Shown: positions 8,378-16,102 of the stretch, in pieces
Position numbering within the stretch: position 1 is the first letter of the stretch
Layout: each line of letters begins with the position of its first letter
Assembly: GCA_039927975.1 (NCBI GenBank)
Contig: JBDSTZ010000573.1
Coordinates: 1 to 22,890, forward strand
Length of the DNA stretch: 22,890 bases
From: JBDSTZ01 sp039927975
GTDB lineage: Bacteria > Pseudomonadota > Gammaproteobacteria > Burkholderiales > Burkholderiaceae_D
Reading direction: 5' to 3'
Notes under the pieces: generated by a model
Seen by the model: the letters and a program-made list of their open reading frames with translations, nothing else
Databases searched by the model: none
Told to the model about the DNA's origin: nothing
Made by a program: the position numbers and the translations under genes

Positions 8378-9127
8378 TTAGAAAGTTTTGGAAACGGACA
8401 GGACAGCGGCGGTCTTGGCCAGATTCTTGCCGTTCGGGCCAACGTAGGTGTCGTTGTTGGCGCCGATGATGGCGAGCGAGACACTGGCCACGCCGAAGTC
8501 CTTGGTCAGGCCAACCTTGTAGTCGGTGTAGGACGCCGAGCTGGTGTGCTTGACGTTCTGGTGGCCGACGTGCAGGTTCAGCACCAGGCCGGTATCGACG
8601 TCGAAGTTGGCGCCGAGGTCGAGGTAGCCGCTGTTCTTGCTGTCGGCAAAGCCGAACAGGTTGGTGACAGCGTGCGAATACTTGAGGTAGCCCGGACCGT
8701 AGCCGACCTGGCCGTACAGTTCGAAGGTGTTGGCGCTGGTCGACAGGCCGTTCGACGGGTAGAAGTAGTACAGGCCGCCGATGTCGTAGGTGAAGCCAGG
8801 GGCGATTTCGCCGCGCTTGCCGCCGTACACATCCCACTCGACGCTGCTGTCGCCGCCGGCGTCCTTGACCCACTTGATGGTCGACAGCCAGGTGCCGGCG
8901 TAGAAGCCGGTCGGGTTGTTGACGTAATCGGCGCCGGCCGACACGGCAGGCTTGAGGCGCGACTGCGACACGCCGCGATAGCGGTAGTCGGTCGTCACGG
9001 CGGCGTTGAAACTGACTTCGTCATCCGGCTTCTTGTCTTCCGCCTGCGCCAAAGGGGCGCTCATCAGGGTGGAAATGGCCAGCGCCAAGGCTGCGGCACA
9101 CTTCAAGGTCGTATTCAGTTCTTTCAT
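8378..9127 (-). CDS. TorF family putative outer-membrane porin, nitrogen operon
   Basis: 249-residue exported protein. The signal peptide MKELNTTLKCAAALALAI..APLAQA is followed by a region rich in alternating beta strands and a terminal phenylalanine (VLSVSKTF), the usual outer-membrane barrel signature. The start of the mature part (VSFNAAVTTDYRYRGVSQS) is typical of the TorF/TIGR02001 family. ATG 9127 has AGGGAA just upstream. It is the first gene of the operon with glnK and amtB and lies under a sigma-54 promoter, which suggests a channel for nitrogen compounds. The actual solute is unknown. Confidence 0.85.
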   Translation of the reverse strand: MKELNTTLKCAAALALAISTLMSAPLAQAEDKKPDDEVSFNAAVTTDYRYRGVSQSRLKPAVSAGADYVNNPTGFYAGTWLSTIKWVKDAGGDSSVEWDVYGGKRGEIAPGFTYDIGGLYYFYPSNGLSTSANTFELYGQVGYGPGYLKYSHAVTNLFGFADSKNSGYLDLGANFDVDTGLVLNLHVGHQNVKHTSSASYTDYKVGLTKDFGVASVSLAIIGANNDTYVGPNGKNLAKTAAVLSVSKTF

Positions 9128-9213
9128 GGCGGTTCCCTATAAATTGAACGAGTTGTTCAGATGCGGTTTAAAATCTGGTCTTGGCGTCACGCCGCTTCGG
9201 TGATAGATCCATT

Positions 9214-9229
9214 AGCAGATTACGTGCCA
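9214..9229 (-). promoter_or_regulatory. Sigma-54 (-24/-12) promoter of the porin-glnK-amtB operon
   Basis: The minus strand reads TGGCACGTAATCTGCT. GG and GC are separated by exactly ten bases, matching the sigma-54 consensus TGGCAC-N5-TTGC except for one base. It is about 87 bp upstream of the porin start and correctly oriented. Confidence 0.8.
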
Positions 9230-9366
9230 GGCTTAAATTTTCGTCATATGGCTTGTTTTCCCGCCAAGCCATCCCACTTTGGTGACGGAATTGCCAGCAA
9301 TATTGCACGGAATGAAAGCGCCAAAAAGTAGCAGCGCGCTCCCACGCACCACAATTGGGAGTCGGT

Positions 9367-9383
9367 CGCACCGTTGCGGTGCG
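9367..9383. promoter_or_regulatory. NtrC-type enhancer palindrome
   Basis: The sequence cgcaccgttgcggtgcg has the NtrC geometry GCACC-N5-GGTGC, and the palindrome extends one more base on each side. It lies about 140 bp upstream of the sigma-54 element, a normal enhancer distance. A weaker half-matching site (GCACC-N5-TGGGA) is at 9346-9360. It is also only 30 bp before ubiK, which may or may not be affected. Confidence 0.7.
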
Positions 9384-9412
9384 ATAAACGAAGGACACGA
9401 CAAGGACTGACC

Positions 9413-9667
9413 ATGGACATGAACAATTTCTTCAACGACTTGCAGGGAAAAATCCACCAGGCGATCGAAAACTCGCCGGCCAAGGACATTGAAAAGAATG
9501 TCAAGGCGATGATGGCGCAGGGCTTTTCCAAGCTGGACCTGGTCACCCGCGAGGAATTCGACATCCAGGCCGAGGTGCTGGCCAAGACCCGCGCCAAGCT
9601 CGACGCGCTGGAACTGCGCATGACCGAGCTCGAGCAGACCCTGGCGGCCCAGGCGCCGTTGAAATAA
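9413..9667 (+). CDS. ubiK: Ubiquinone biosynthesis accessory factor UbiK (BMFP domain)
   Basis: 84-residue coiled-coil protein starting MDMNNFFNDLQGKIHQAIE. It has the BMFP/YqiC family layout: an amphipathic N-terminal helix, then LVTREEFDIQAEVLAKTRAKLD and a heptad-rich C-terminal helix. The family helps aerobic ubiquinone synthesis through the Ubi complex. ATG 9413 has AAGGA six bases upstream; a longer in-frame alternative begins at a non-ATG codon without a ribosome-binding site. In related bacteria ubiK commonly lies next to comM. Here three accessory genes lie between them. Confidence 0.9.
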   Translation: MDMNNFFNDLQGKIHQAIENSPAKDIEKNVKAMMAQGFSKLDLVTREEFDIQAEVLAKTRAKLDALELRMTELEQTLAAQAPLK

Positions 9668-9714
9668 GGCTGCACTAATACGGCTGCACTAAAGCGGTGC
9701 TTGCGTGCACCAGC

Positions 9715-10500
9715 TCAGCGGGTCAACAGGGCGTTGTCCCAGCCCTGCGGCTCGGCGCGGACGGCGATGAAGCGTGCGTTGGCTTTTTGAATCGCCGCGA
9801 TTTCCGCCATCGCGCCGGCGGAAAAACCCGAGCGCTTGACCGGCCGGTCCTGGATCGACAGCGAGCTCAGGTATTGGTCCATGTGCAGGGGTTCGCAGCG
9901 CAGAGCGCAAATCCTCTTCCACACATGCGGGTAGGCGCCGAGGATGTGGCCGCCCGCTCCCAACTTCTCGAGCGCGGCCGGCGACAGGCATGGCTCGTCC
10001 GGCGCGCCGGCCCGCGCCATCCCTTCCCCGACCGTGACGCCGACCGGTTCCAGCCTGGGCGCGTCGAGCAGCGAAAAGCCGGCCAGCGCGCGCAGGATCT
10101 GGTCGCCCGAGGGCAGCTGGTCGCGCTTCCAGCTGTAGCGCTTGATGCCGACGCGCTTGAGCACCTCTTCGTTGGACTCGGCCGGGTCGGCCCCCTCATG
10201 TTCGAGTTCGATCACGCATAGCAGGTTGAGCTTGGCGTCGAAGACGGCGAAGTCGACCCGGCGTCCGGCCAGGTAGTTGACCGCCGCCCGGTTTTCGCGC
10301 GGGGTGGCGCTGACCGGCACCATCAGCGTGGCGAGATCGATATTCGGAAAAATGTATGTTTTCGGCAGGGCTCGCCGCAGCCGCGCGTAGAAGCGCCTTT
10401 CTTCGTCCAAAAACAGCGGCGTGCGCTGAAACGCCGGAATGGCGTCGGTGTGCTTGTGCAATAAGCGTCTCAGCATGCGGATTCGTCTCGAGTTGGTCAT
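9715..10500 (-). CDS. DUF2726-type protein, nuclease-like fold
   Basis: 261-residue cytoplasmic protein. It has the pattern of DUF2726 proteins: RTPLFLDEERRFYARLRRAL, IFPNIDLATLMVP, then RRVDFAVFDAKLNLLCVIELE. The acidic Asp and the VIELE segment recall restriction-endonuclease-like folds, but I see no full catalytic set and assign no activity. The C-terminal 120 residues have no recognised domain. The gene converges with ubiK (47 bp apart) and diverges from the pilin gene. The ATG at 10500 has no strong ribosome-binding site; a second in-frame ATG at 10476 is possible. Confidence 0.75.
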   Translation of the reverse strand: MTNSRRIRMLRRLLHKHTDAIPAFQRTPLFLDEERRFYARLRRALPKTYIFPNIDLATLMVPVSATPRENRAAVNYLAGRRVDFAVFDAKLNLLCVIELEHEGADPAESNEEVLKRVGIKRYSWKRDQLPSGDQILRALAGFSLLDAPRLEPVGVTVGEGMARAGAPDEPCLSPAALEKLGAGGHILGAYPHVWKRICALRCEPLHMDQYLSSLSIQDRPVKRSGFSAGAMAEIAAIQKANARFIAVRAEPQGWDNALLTR

Positions 10501-10769
10501 CGGGCCGTGCGCGGCCTCTATAGTTGTAATGTGTATTTTTTTATGCTTTTAGGCAAGTAAATTCTGATGCCCGGGGACTACAAGTGTTCGCAGGGCGGGC
10601 TGCCGCGCCCGGCAGGGACAAAAAACGACGGTGGCTCGCTCCACCGGGCGCGCCAGGTCAACCTTGACGAGTGATTCTGAACATTCCCTGTGGAAATACG
10701 GATATACTCCGAGGAGGCCTCTGAGCATTAAATCAGAGCACTTTTCCTTGCTTCACTAGAAGATATTCC

Positions 10770-11324
10770 ATGGTCCAGATTGCAAAAGGAAGCCGACGCG
10801 CCCAGCCCGCCATGGGCTTCACCATGATCGAGTTGGTCGTCGTGATTGTCATCGTCGGCATCCTGGCGGCGGTCGCTTTGCCGAAATTGATGAATCTCGG
10901 CGCGTCGGCGCGCATCGCCTCGATCCAGAGCCTGGCGGGATCGATCAAAAGTTCGCTGGGCCTGGTCAAGTCGCTGACCACCGTGCGCGGTGTTGGCGCG
11001 CCCGGCACCCAGGCCAACATTACCTGGGTCACCGCCAGCGGCGGTATCCAGTTGCGGGTGTGGAGCGGTTATCCGGACCGCTGGTGCGACGGGGTCGCGG
11101 CGACCCAGCAAGGCTTCGTGGTGCCGGCCGCCGGTTGCTACCTGTCGACAGCGGGCGTCGTGAGCAACGGCTACACATTTTACGGCTTCGGAAATAACAC
11201 GATTCCCGGTGGCGATGCCGGATGGCGCATTGAAAGCGCACCGACGCCGGCGCAATGCTCGGTGCAGTACACCTACAACGGCACCGGTGTGCCGAACGTG
11301 CAGACCAATACCAGCGGGTGCTAG
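10770..11324 (+). CDS. Type IV pilin or pseudopilin-like protein
   Basis: 184-residue precursor. A 16-residue leader ending in MG is followed by the class III signal FTMIELVVVIVIVGILAAVALPK, with Glu at mature position 5, as prepilin peptidase substrates require. The mature globular part has cysteines in RWCDG, AAGCY, AQCSV and the C-terminal SGC, consistent with one or two disulphides, and is rich in Gly, Thr and Asn. The type could be MSHA-like or a minor pilin. No assembly ATPase, platform or peptidase gene is adjacent, so it must rely on machinery encoded elsewhere. A TATACT element at 10703-10708 may be the -10 box. Confidence 0.85.
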   Translation: MVQIAKGSRRAQPAMGFTMIELVVVIVIVGILAAVALPKLMNLGASARIASIQSLAGSIKSSLGLVKSLTTVRGVGAPGTQANITWVTASGGIQLRVWSGYPDRWCDGVAATQQGFVVPAAGCYLSTAGVVSNGYTFYGFGNNTIPGGDAGWRIESAPTPAQCSVQYTYNGTGVPNVQTNTSGC

Positions 11325-11483
11325 GCGCCGCAGTCGAGACAGGCGCTGCGCGATTCGCCCATCCCACTATCTGCTGGCATCGCAGCCGCAAGCCAAGGCC
11401 GGCAACACCCAGCGTCGCGGTGCGCATCCAGCGCGAACACGTCCTTGAAGCGCCACGCCGAACCTAGTCCGGAAAGCGATAAA

Positions 11484-12194
11484 GTGCGCTCAAGACACCG
11501 ACATCAACGAGAACGCACGCGGGCCCATGCGAGCAAATGGACAAGAACGACGCATCGCTTCGCCTGCGCCCTTCTCTCCGCCATCCTGACATTCGCCGGC
11601 CCGGCCATCGCGGGACCTGCCGCCGGCGGGCGGGCGCCTTGCGAGTCTGATAGCTACCACGATGAGGTTGATTCCTCCATTGACCGCTTGAACCCGGGCA
11701 CAGCGCTGCTGGGCTTCACCGCATATCCCTCGTTCGAGCAGGAATGGGGAGCGCGGGTGCTGGAAAGGTCGAATCACGCTTTCGTGCTTCGGGTGGTCGA
11801 ATTCAAGCATTCAATATGGGCCAGCGCTTACCAGGAGAAACCAAAAGGGACGTTTAAGCGCAATCCGGCAAAGGCCGATCGCACACACGCGATCAACGAG
11901 ATTCCCATTTCCCCCGAGCTGCTTGGGCGGCTGCGCCGGCTGGTCGATCAGGAGGTCGGCGCGGCATCGGAATCGAACCGCCAATTCGGACTCGACGGGA
12001 CGAGCTACCGGTTTATTTCGACGGGACGCCATTGCGCAAGCGCGTGGTCGCCCGATGCGGACATGCGAGCGGGACGGCTAGTGGCCATCTTTGATTCACT
12101 GCGCGCGCTCGCGCATACACCGACATCGCTTCTGCGTAGTTTTCGCGAGGCCTCAATCATGCAGAACTTGGACGCGCTGCTGCCCGCGAAGTAA
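11484..12194 (+). CDS. Hypothetical secreted or periplasmic protein
   Basis: I do not recognise this family. The protein has a basic N-terminus, a hydrophobic stretch FACALLSAILTFAGPAIAG that looks like a signal peptide, and a mature part of about 180 residues with two cysteines (APCES, RHCAS). The GTG at 11484 is chosen because GGAAAG lies seven bases upstream. A longer form from a TTG at 11445 is possible. It has its own upstream gap after the pilin gene and ends about 280 bp before comM. Conserved-looking segments are TALLGFTAYPSFEQEWGARVLER and ISTGRHCASAWSPDADMRAG. Confidence 0.6.
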   Translation: MRSRHRHQRERTRAHASKWTRTTHRFACALLSAILTFAGPAIAGPAAGGRAPCESDSYHDEVDSSIDRLNPGTALLGFTAYPSFEQEWGARVLERSNHAFVLRVVEFKHSIWASAYQEKPKGTFKRNPAKADRTHAINEIPISPELLGRLRRLVDQEVGAASESNRQFGLDGTSYRFISTGRHCASAWSPDADMRAGRLVAIFDSLRALAHTPTSLLRSFREASIMQNLDALLPAK

Positions 12195-12225
12195 CGCGCA
12201 GACAAGGCATACAGCATCCTCAGCG

Positions 12226-12256
12226 AGCAACTGCAGCGCGGTCAGCAACTGCAGCG
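12226..12256. repeat. 13-bp direct repeat in the comM upstream gap
   Basis: The 13-mer agcaactgcagcg occurs at 12226-12238 and 12244-12256, an 18-bp period. It lies in the 280-bp gap before comM, which otherwise shows no gene or terminator that I can support. Confidence 0.5.
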
Positions 12257-12476
12257 GTTTCAGTTCCGACATTTGGACACGTGCTCTGCGTTAGCCTTCA
12301 TCACATCGTCGAACGGTTCGCACGACGACTCGCTTTCGAAGGCTCCCCCCATTTCCTGACAGCACACGCGGGCCGCCGCAAGCGCCGCATCTCCCGCACG
12401 TTTGGTTACCGTCAATGGCAAACGATGGACAGCGCCTAACATCGCCCGATCACCATTCGCCGTCATCGAAAACCCC

Positions 12477-12590
12477 ATGAGCCTTGCCGTCCTACGCAGC
12501 CGCGCGCTGGCCGGCATGGAAGCCCTCGCCGTCAACGTCGAAGTGCACCTGGCCAAGGGCCTGCCCAGCTTCACTATAGTGGGGCTATAA
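12477..12590 (+). pseudogene. comM: 5' fragment of comM (YifB-type AAA+ protein), cut by element insertion
   Basis: The reading frame starts MSLAVLRSRALAGMEAL and runs through VHLAKGLPSFTIVGL, the exact N-terminus of the ComM/YifB Mg-chelatase-like family. It hits TAA at 12588-12590, where the family normally continues VGLPD. Only 37 of about 500 residues remain, and no other part of comM is found in the window. ComM is a hexameric helicase that promotes branch migration during natural transformation, so the host has probably lost it unless the element excises. The break point next to an integrase gene shows this is an insertion, not random decay. Confidence 0.85.
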
Positions 12591-12600
12591 TGACACCACC
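12575..12600. other. Left junction of the inserted element (attL candidate)
   Basis: Similarity to comM ends between about 12575 and 12590. The bases tatagtggggctata form a 5-bp inverted repeat around tgggg. A TATAAT box (12586-12591) just after it may help express the integrase. The crossover dinucleotide cannot be fixed without the right end or an empty-site sequence. Confidence 0.5.
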
Positions 12601-12614
12601 AAATCGGAGGTGTT

Positions 12615-14321
12615 ATGCTCGAAGAAACAACGCAAATCCTGAAAGACCGGCCGCTGGCTTATTCGTACGTCAGGTTCAGCACCGAGCGTCAGCGCCTCGG
12701 TGATAGCCTCCGCCGCCAAGTTGAACTGGCCGAGGCGTATTGCCTAAAAGCCAATCTGAACTTGCAGGCGGTCAGCTATCAAGATTTGGGGGTTTCGGCC
12801 TTCAAGCGGAAAAACATCGAAAAGGGTGCGCTGGCCGCGTTCATCCTGGCTGTTGAGAACGGGGCGGTGCCGCGCGGCAGCTTTTTGATTATTGAGCAGT
12901 TCGACCGCTTGAGCCGCGCCGACATTGACGTCGCGCTCATGCTACTGCTCAAGCTTGTCAATTACGGAATCTCGGTCGTCACCGTCAACGACGAAATGGT
13001 CTGGGACAAAGCGGCCTGTGGGAACTTGGTGAAGCTCATCCTCGCTATTATGCAGATGGGGCAGGCCAACGGCGAGAGCGTCAAAAAAGCCGAACGCCTG
13101 GAGACGGCGTGGGACCAGAAGAAACTACGGGCTTTAAAAAGCGGTGAGATTTTGACGCGAGAATGCCCTCGCTGGTTAAGCGTCAACGCCGACAAATCCG
13201 CCTTTATCGTGCTAGAAGACCGGGTGGAATCGATACGCAAGGCTTTCGCGATGCGAAACTCTGGATTCGGTATCGTAGCGATAGTTCGCCGCGCGAATCA
13301 AGAAGCCTGGCCGGCGCCAGGGAAAGGGTCGACATGGCACACGTCGCTGGTCGGCCGGCTATTCGCGAACAGGTCGCTGCTGGGGGAGTACCACCCCAAG
13401 AAAAACGCTGAGGCGGTTAGGAAAGCGGCAGAAAAGGCCGGGCTTCCCGGCCCCAAGGCAGACCCGGACACCGGTGAGTTCGACGCTAACCGCATTGCCT
13501 ACGGTGAGCCGGTGATGGGCTATTACCCCGCAGTTCTTGATGAATCCGTGTTCCTCGGCGCCATGGCGAAACAGGAGCGAACCGGACGTTTCCCCGGGAG
13601 GCGTGACGTGAATTATCGAAATTTTCTGCAGGGGCTCCTGCAGTGTACATGCGGCAAATCGTTTGTTCGTAAGAACAAAACCAGCGTGAAACAGGTGGGC
13701 TACGCGCGGTATTACTGCACCGGGCGGCACCGGGGACTGTCGGACTGTCCGTCGGTCAGCGCCAGCGAAATTGAAGCCGCAGTCATCAGCGCTGTCGTTA
13801 ATATCGTTCCTCAGTTTTTTGACGGCGCCGACCGGATGGAGCGGCTGAAGGAGCAGGCCGATTTGCTGCGGCTCGACCTCGCTGCCGCGAACGACAAACG
13901 CAATCGGTTCGCCGATGCAGTCGGTATGCCCGGCGCCCCCACTAAAGTGCTGTTGCCGCGACTGAACGAGGCCCAGGCTGAGGTGGAGGCTATTGAGCAG
14001 CGCCTGTCAGCCACACGCGCGGAGGCGGCCGACCTAGGCGGTGACAGCGACCAGATTTTCGAGAACATTGCCAAGGCTATCAATAATCCAGAATCCATCG
14101 ATGCGAGGGCACAGTTGCGCGAAGACCTGGGGCGTGTACTTAATAAATGCATAATTGACGCTAGAGCAAACATCGTGCACATACATATTCGCGGGGATGA
14201 CGTGCCTGTCAGCGTTCCCCTGAACGTTAGTGCGGTTTTACCTGGCATTGAAATGACCCTGATGGGCCAGGATGAGCATGAGAAAGTGTTTGGAGTCGAC
14301 GCTACGCAGCCCGGGCAGTAG
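12615..14321 (+). CDS. Large serine recombinase (integrase)
   Basis: 568-residue site-specific recombinase. The resolvase-type catalytic domain starts with SYVRFSTERQRLGDSLRRQ, with the nucleophile at Ser22, and includes LIIEQFDRLSRADI. The recombinase domain covers about 160-310. A zinc ribbon has Cys344 and Cys346 (LLQCTCGKSF), Cys368 (RYYCTG) and Cys378 (SDCPS). A coiled coil lies around 405-465. CGGAGG sits seven bases before the ATG. The gene is the first one inside the junction in comM and reads away from it, the usual position of an integrase. It is the best evidence that the element moves by site-specific integration. Confidence 0.93.
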   Translation: MLEETTQILKDRPLAYSYVRFSTERQRLGDSLRRQVELAEAYCLKANLNLQAVSYQDLGVSAFKRKNIEKGALAAFILAVENGAVPRGSFLIIEQFDRLSRADIDVALMLLLKLVNYGISVVTVNDEMVWDKAACGNLVKLILAIMQMGQANGESVKKAERLETAWDQKKLRALKSGEILTRECPRWLSVNADKSAFIVLEDRVESIRKAFAMRNSGFGIVAIVRRANQEAWPAPGKGSTWHTSLVGRLFANRSLLGEYHPKKNAEAVRKAAEKAGLPGPKADPDTGEFDANRIAYGEPVMGYYPAVLDESVFLGAMAKQERTGRFPGRRDVNYRNFLQGLLQCTCGKSFVRKNKTSVKQVGYARYYCTGRHRGLSDCPSVSASEIEAAVISAVVNIVPQFFDGADRMERLKEQADLLRLDLAAANDKRNRFADAVGMPGAPTKVLLPRLNEAQAEVEAIEQRLSATRAEAADLGGDSDQIFENIAKAINNPESIDARAQLREDLGRVLNKCIIDARANIVHIHIRGDDVPVSVPLNVSAVLPGIEMTLMGQDEHEKVFGVDATQPGQ

Positions 14322-14413
14322 CAAGAAAGCCGCAAGCCAATATTGGCCAACAGACTTTCAACCGCGATTGACCATATGGTGCGCCGCCGGGGCTGTGTTT
14401 GGCTACGCGCTTC

Positions 14414-14719
14414 TTATGCGCCGACCTGCATGTCACCAGCATCATCTGTGGGCTTGCGACCCGCCAGGCGCGCCATGGCCTCGTCGAGTTCAGCCTGCTG
14501 CACGCTCGACAGCTTCTTGATGAATTTTTGGAAGTCCGCATCAGTGCGCAGAACATACAGCAGCATGTTCTCCACCAGCTCTCCGGCGCTTGCCTCCTCT
14601 TTGTACTGGTCACGGTAAAACAGGTCATACTGTTTCAACAACTTGTGCGTGGACGTCCTCAACGAGTAGCTGACGCGAATAGCTGGGTCAACGACAGTGA
14701 ATTTTGGAATCAGTGCGAT
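14414..14719 (-). CDS. DUF2274-like small protein, probable ATC start
   Basis: The frame gives ALIPKFTVVDPAIRVSYSLR then THKLLKQYDLFYRDQYKEE and GELVENMLLYVLRTDADFQKF. The spacing of hydrophobic and charged residues recalls DUF2274, a small protein found on integrative conjugative elements; this is pattern similarity only. No ATG, GTG or TTG lies near a ribosome-binding site. GGAG at 14728-14731 is followed eight bases later by ATC (14719-14717), in frame. A TTG at 14662 would remove 19 residues and has no ribosome-binding site. The protein would be 101 residues. It is the second gene after the 14772-14981 gene and converges on the integrase. Confidence 0.6.
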   Translation of the reverse strand: MALIPKFTVVDPAIRVSYSLRTSTHKLLKQYDLFYRDQYKEEASAGELVENMLLYVLRTDADFQKFIKKLSSVQQAELDEAMARLAGRKPTDDAGDMQVGA

Positions 14720-14771
14720 GGTGAAATCTCCGAGTGGTTGTTGTAATTGTTGTGCTTGTAGTTGAGGGAGG

Positions 14772-14981
14772 TTAGTGCGCAGGCTGTACTACGCGGCGCT
14801 TCTGCGCGAGGACATCCTTGATAGCGGCCAGCCATTCAGCAGGGGTGATGTCCCAGGCGCGGCAGTCGTCAGCGCAGCTGTAATTCGCCGTGCCGTCCGC
14901 CAGCGCGCTGGCGAGGCCCGCAATGCTGTTAGTGTCGATACAGGCGCTCTTGAATGCGTCAGCGTTGGTCGTATAGGTCAT
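14772..14981 (-). CDS. Hypothetical 69-residue protein, first gene of small pair A
   Basis: I do not recognise the family. The protein starts MTYTTNADAFKSACIDTNS and ends AAIKDVLAQKRRVVQPAH. It has three cysteines (SAC, SCADDC) and one tryptophan pair in CRAWDITPAEWLAAIKD. GGAG lies seven bases before the ATG. A 19-bp imperfect palindrome (15017-15035) sits about 35 bp upstream, and the DUF2274-like gene follows 52 bp downstream, so both are likely co-transcribed from a palindrome-controlled promoter. Confidence 0.6.
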   Translation of the reverse strand: MTYTTNADAFKSACIDTNSIAGLASALADGTANYSCADDCRAWDITPAEWLAAIKDVLAQKRRVVQPAH

Positions 14982-15016
14982 GGGCAATCTCCGGTTGTTG
15001 GGGAGCTCCAGTATTT

Positions 15017-15035
15017 GCTGCATACTATGTGTAGC
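15017..15035. promoter_or_regulatory. Imperfect palindrome, operator-like, ahead of small pair A
   Basis: gctgcatactatgtgtagc matches the site at 17064-17082 in 17 of 19 positions. It is centred on the inverted halves gcatac/gta-tagc. Both copies precede a pair of small minus-strand genes, so an operator or promoter element is likely. Confidence 0.5.
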
Positions 15036-15177
15036 GAGTGTGTTTCGGAAGAGCGTTCTATAACTAACGTGCCGTGCAAAAAGATGCGTGACCACTGTTC
15101 GAGGTTGGCCAGGGATGCGCGGGTGGGAGCCGACCAGCGCCAGCACATCATCTGCACAAACAACTGTACGTTAACCC

Positions 15178-15191
15178 AGTATGCGCATACT
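15178..15191. promoter_or_regulatory. Perfect 14-bp palindrome AGTATGCGCATACT
   Basis: The palindrome is built from the same GTATGC/GCATAC halves as the sites at 15017 and 17064. It is followed by an AT-rich stretch with tatact (15200-15205) that could be a -10 box on the plus strand. It could be an operator of an unseen transcript into the GC-rich region. Confidence 0.5.
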
Positions 15192-15395
15192 TTTTATGCT
15201 ATACTTTTTTTCAACAGGCGCCCTTCGGAACGCAGCGTAGAGGTATTACCTAAAGAGGGAATTCATTTAGGACACCCCCTCGCACTCGCGTCGCTCGCCC
15301 CCCCCGCCCAGCACTCTCGCACAGCATGCTTCGCGTGGCTGCATTCCGTGTGCTCGCTGCGCTCGCACCTCGCCAACGCAGCGCCTCCCCACTTT

Positions 15396-15474
15396 CGGCC
15401 GGGCGCCACAGCTCACATGCTGGCTGGGCATTCTGGCACTACAAACACGCCACCCGACCTGCGGCCGGGCGCCA
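15396..15474. repeat. Two copies of CGGCCGGGCGCCA, 66 bp apart
   Basis: The 13-mer is at 15396-15408 and 15462-15474. Similarity continues weakly on both sides (both copies are followed within about 15 bp by catgct), so this looks like an old tandem duplication of roughly 66 bp. Confidence 0.5.
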
Positions 15475-15897
15475 GGTTCTCCGCATGCTCGCCAACCCCA
15501 TGCAACAGCCGCGTGCCGCCTCCGCGTGCCGACGTCCACCGCGACTGTGCGCCGCTCCGCCCGGCCTTCATGGGCCGTTCTGCACTACTCCGTGAACACG
15601 GTGACGCACAGCATCTGTGCACGCCGCCACACTAACACGTGAACCGCAAACGCTCAACGAACTGCCCTGGCCAACGCTTTTCGGAGTTGCCGTTTTTGAA
15701 AACAGGGGGGGGCAAAGCGGCGTCGGGACACGAAGCCCGTTTAGGGCGCAGAGCTACATAGGCGGGGGCTGGTAAGGTGAGTAGCCAGGGAGCCGCGCAG
15801 GCGGCGAGCGAAGCGCTGCTGGACGTCGACGCCCGGGAGCGCGCAGGCGCGACGGGGACACGTGCCAAGGGGTTGTGCTCGGAAGCGAAGAACGGCG

Positions 15898-16080
15898 CTA
15901 CCGCGCGCCGGCGCAGCGCAGCCAAACAGCAGGGGTGGGCGGCCGCAGGTCGTGCACCTGTTCGTGGGTGAGGGTGCTGGGGTCGCTCTTGACGTGCTGC
16001 CAGTAGTCACGGGCGACGGGGGCCGGGGGCCGCGCAAGCGGCACTCTGCGCACGGCGTACGTGGCGAGGTCAAACAGCAT
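15898..16080 (-). CDS. Possible 60-residue protein, weak call
   Basis: The frame starts MLFDLATYAVRRVPLARP and contains VARDYWQHVKSDPSTLTHEQ, which has a protein-like composition, then VHDLRPPTPAV. The residues HDLRP also appear in frame just before the ATG, because the same 17-bp DNA repeat occurs there. No ribosome-binding site is seen before the ATG. This may be the remaining part of a broken gene rather than an intact one. Function unknown. Confidence 0.25.
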   Translation of the reverse strand: MLFDLATYAVRRVPLARPPAPVARDYWQHVKSDPSTLTHEQVHDLRPPTPAVWLRCAGAR

Positions 16081-16102
16081 GGTGTGCGGCCGCAGGTCGT
16101 GC
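15939..16102. repeat. 17-bp direct repeat GCGGCCGCAGGTCGTGC, with an inverted partial copy
   Basis: Copies lie at 15939-15955 and 16086-16102, 147 bp apart. The 12-bp core ggccgcaggtcg occurs a third time inverted at 15455-15466. Confidence 0.6.

Noticed and set aside
9696..9711. Small hairpin GGTGC/GCACC between ubiK and the DUF2726 gene as a terminator
   Set aside because: Five-base stem with no T-run on either strand.
14775..15635. Plus-strand frame of 286 codons
   Set aside because: It is antisense to the 69-residue gene at its start and then runs through the GC-rich repeat stretch with Pro/Ala/Arg/Cys-rich low-information sequence.
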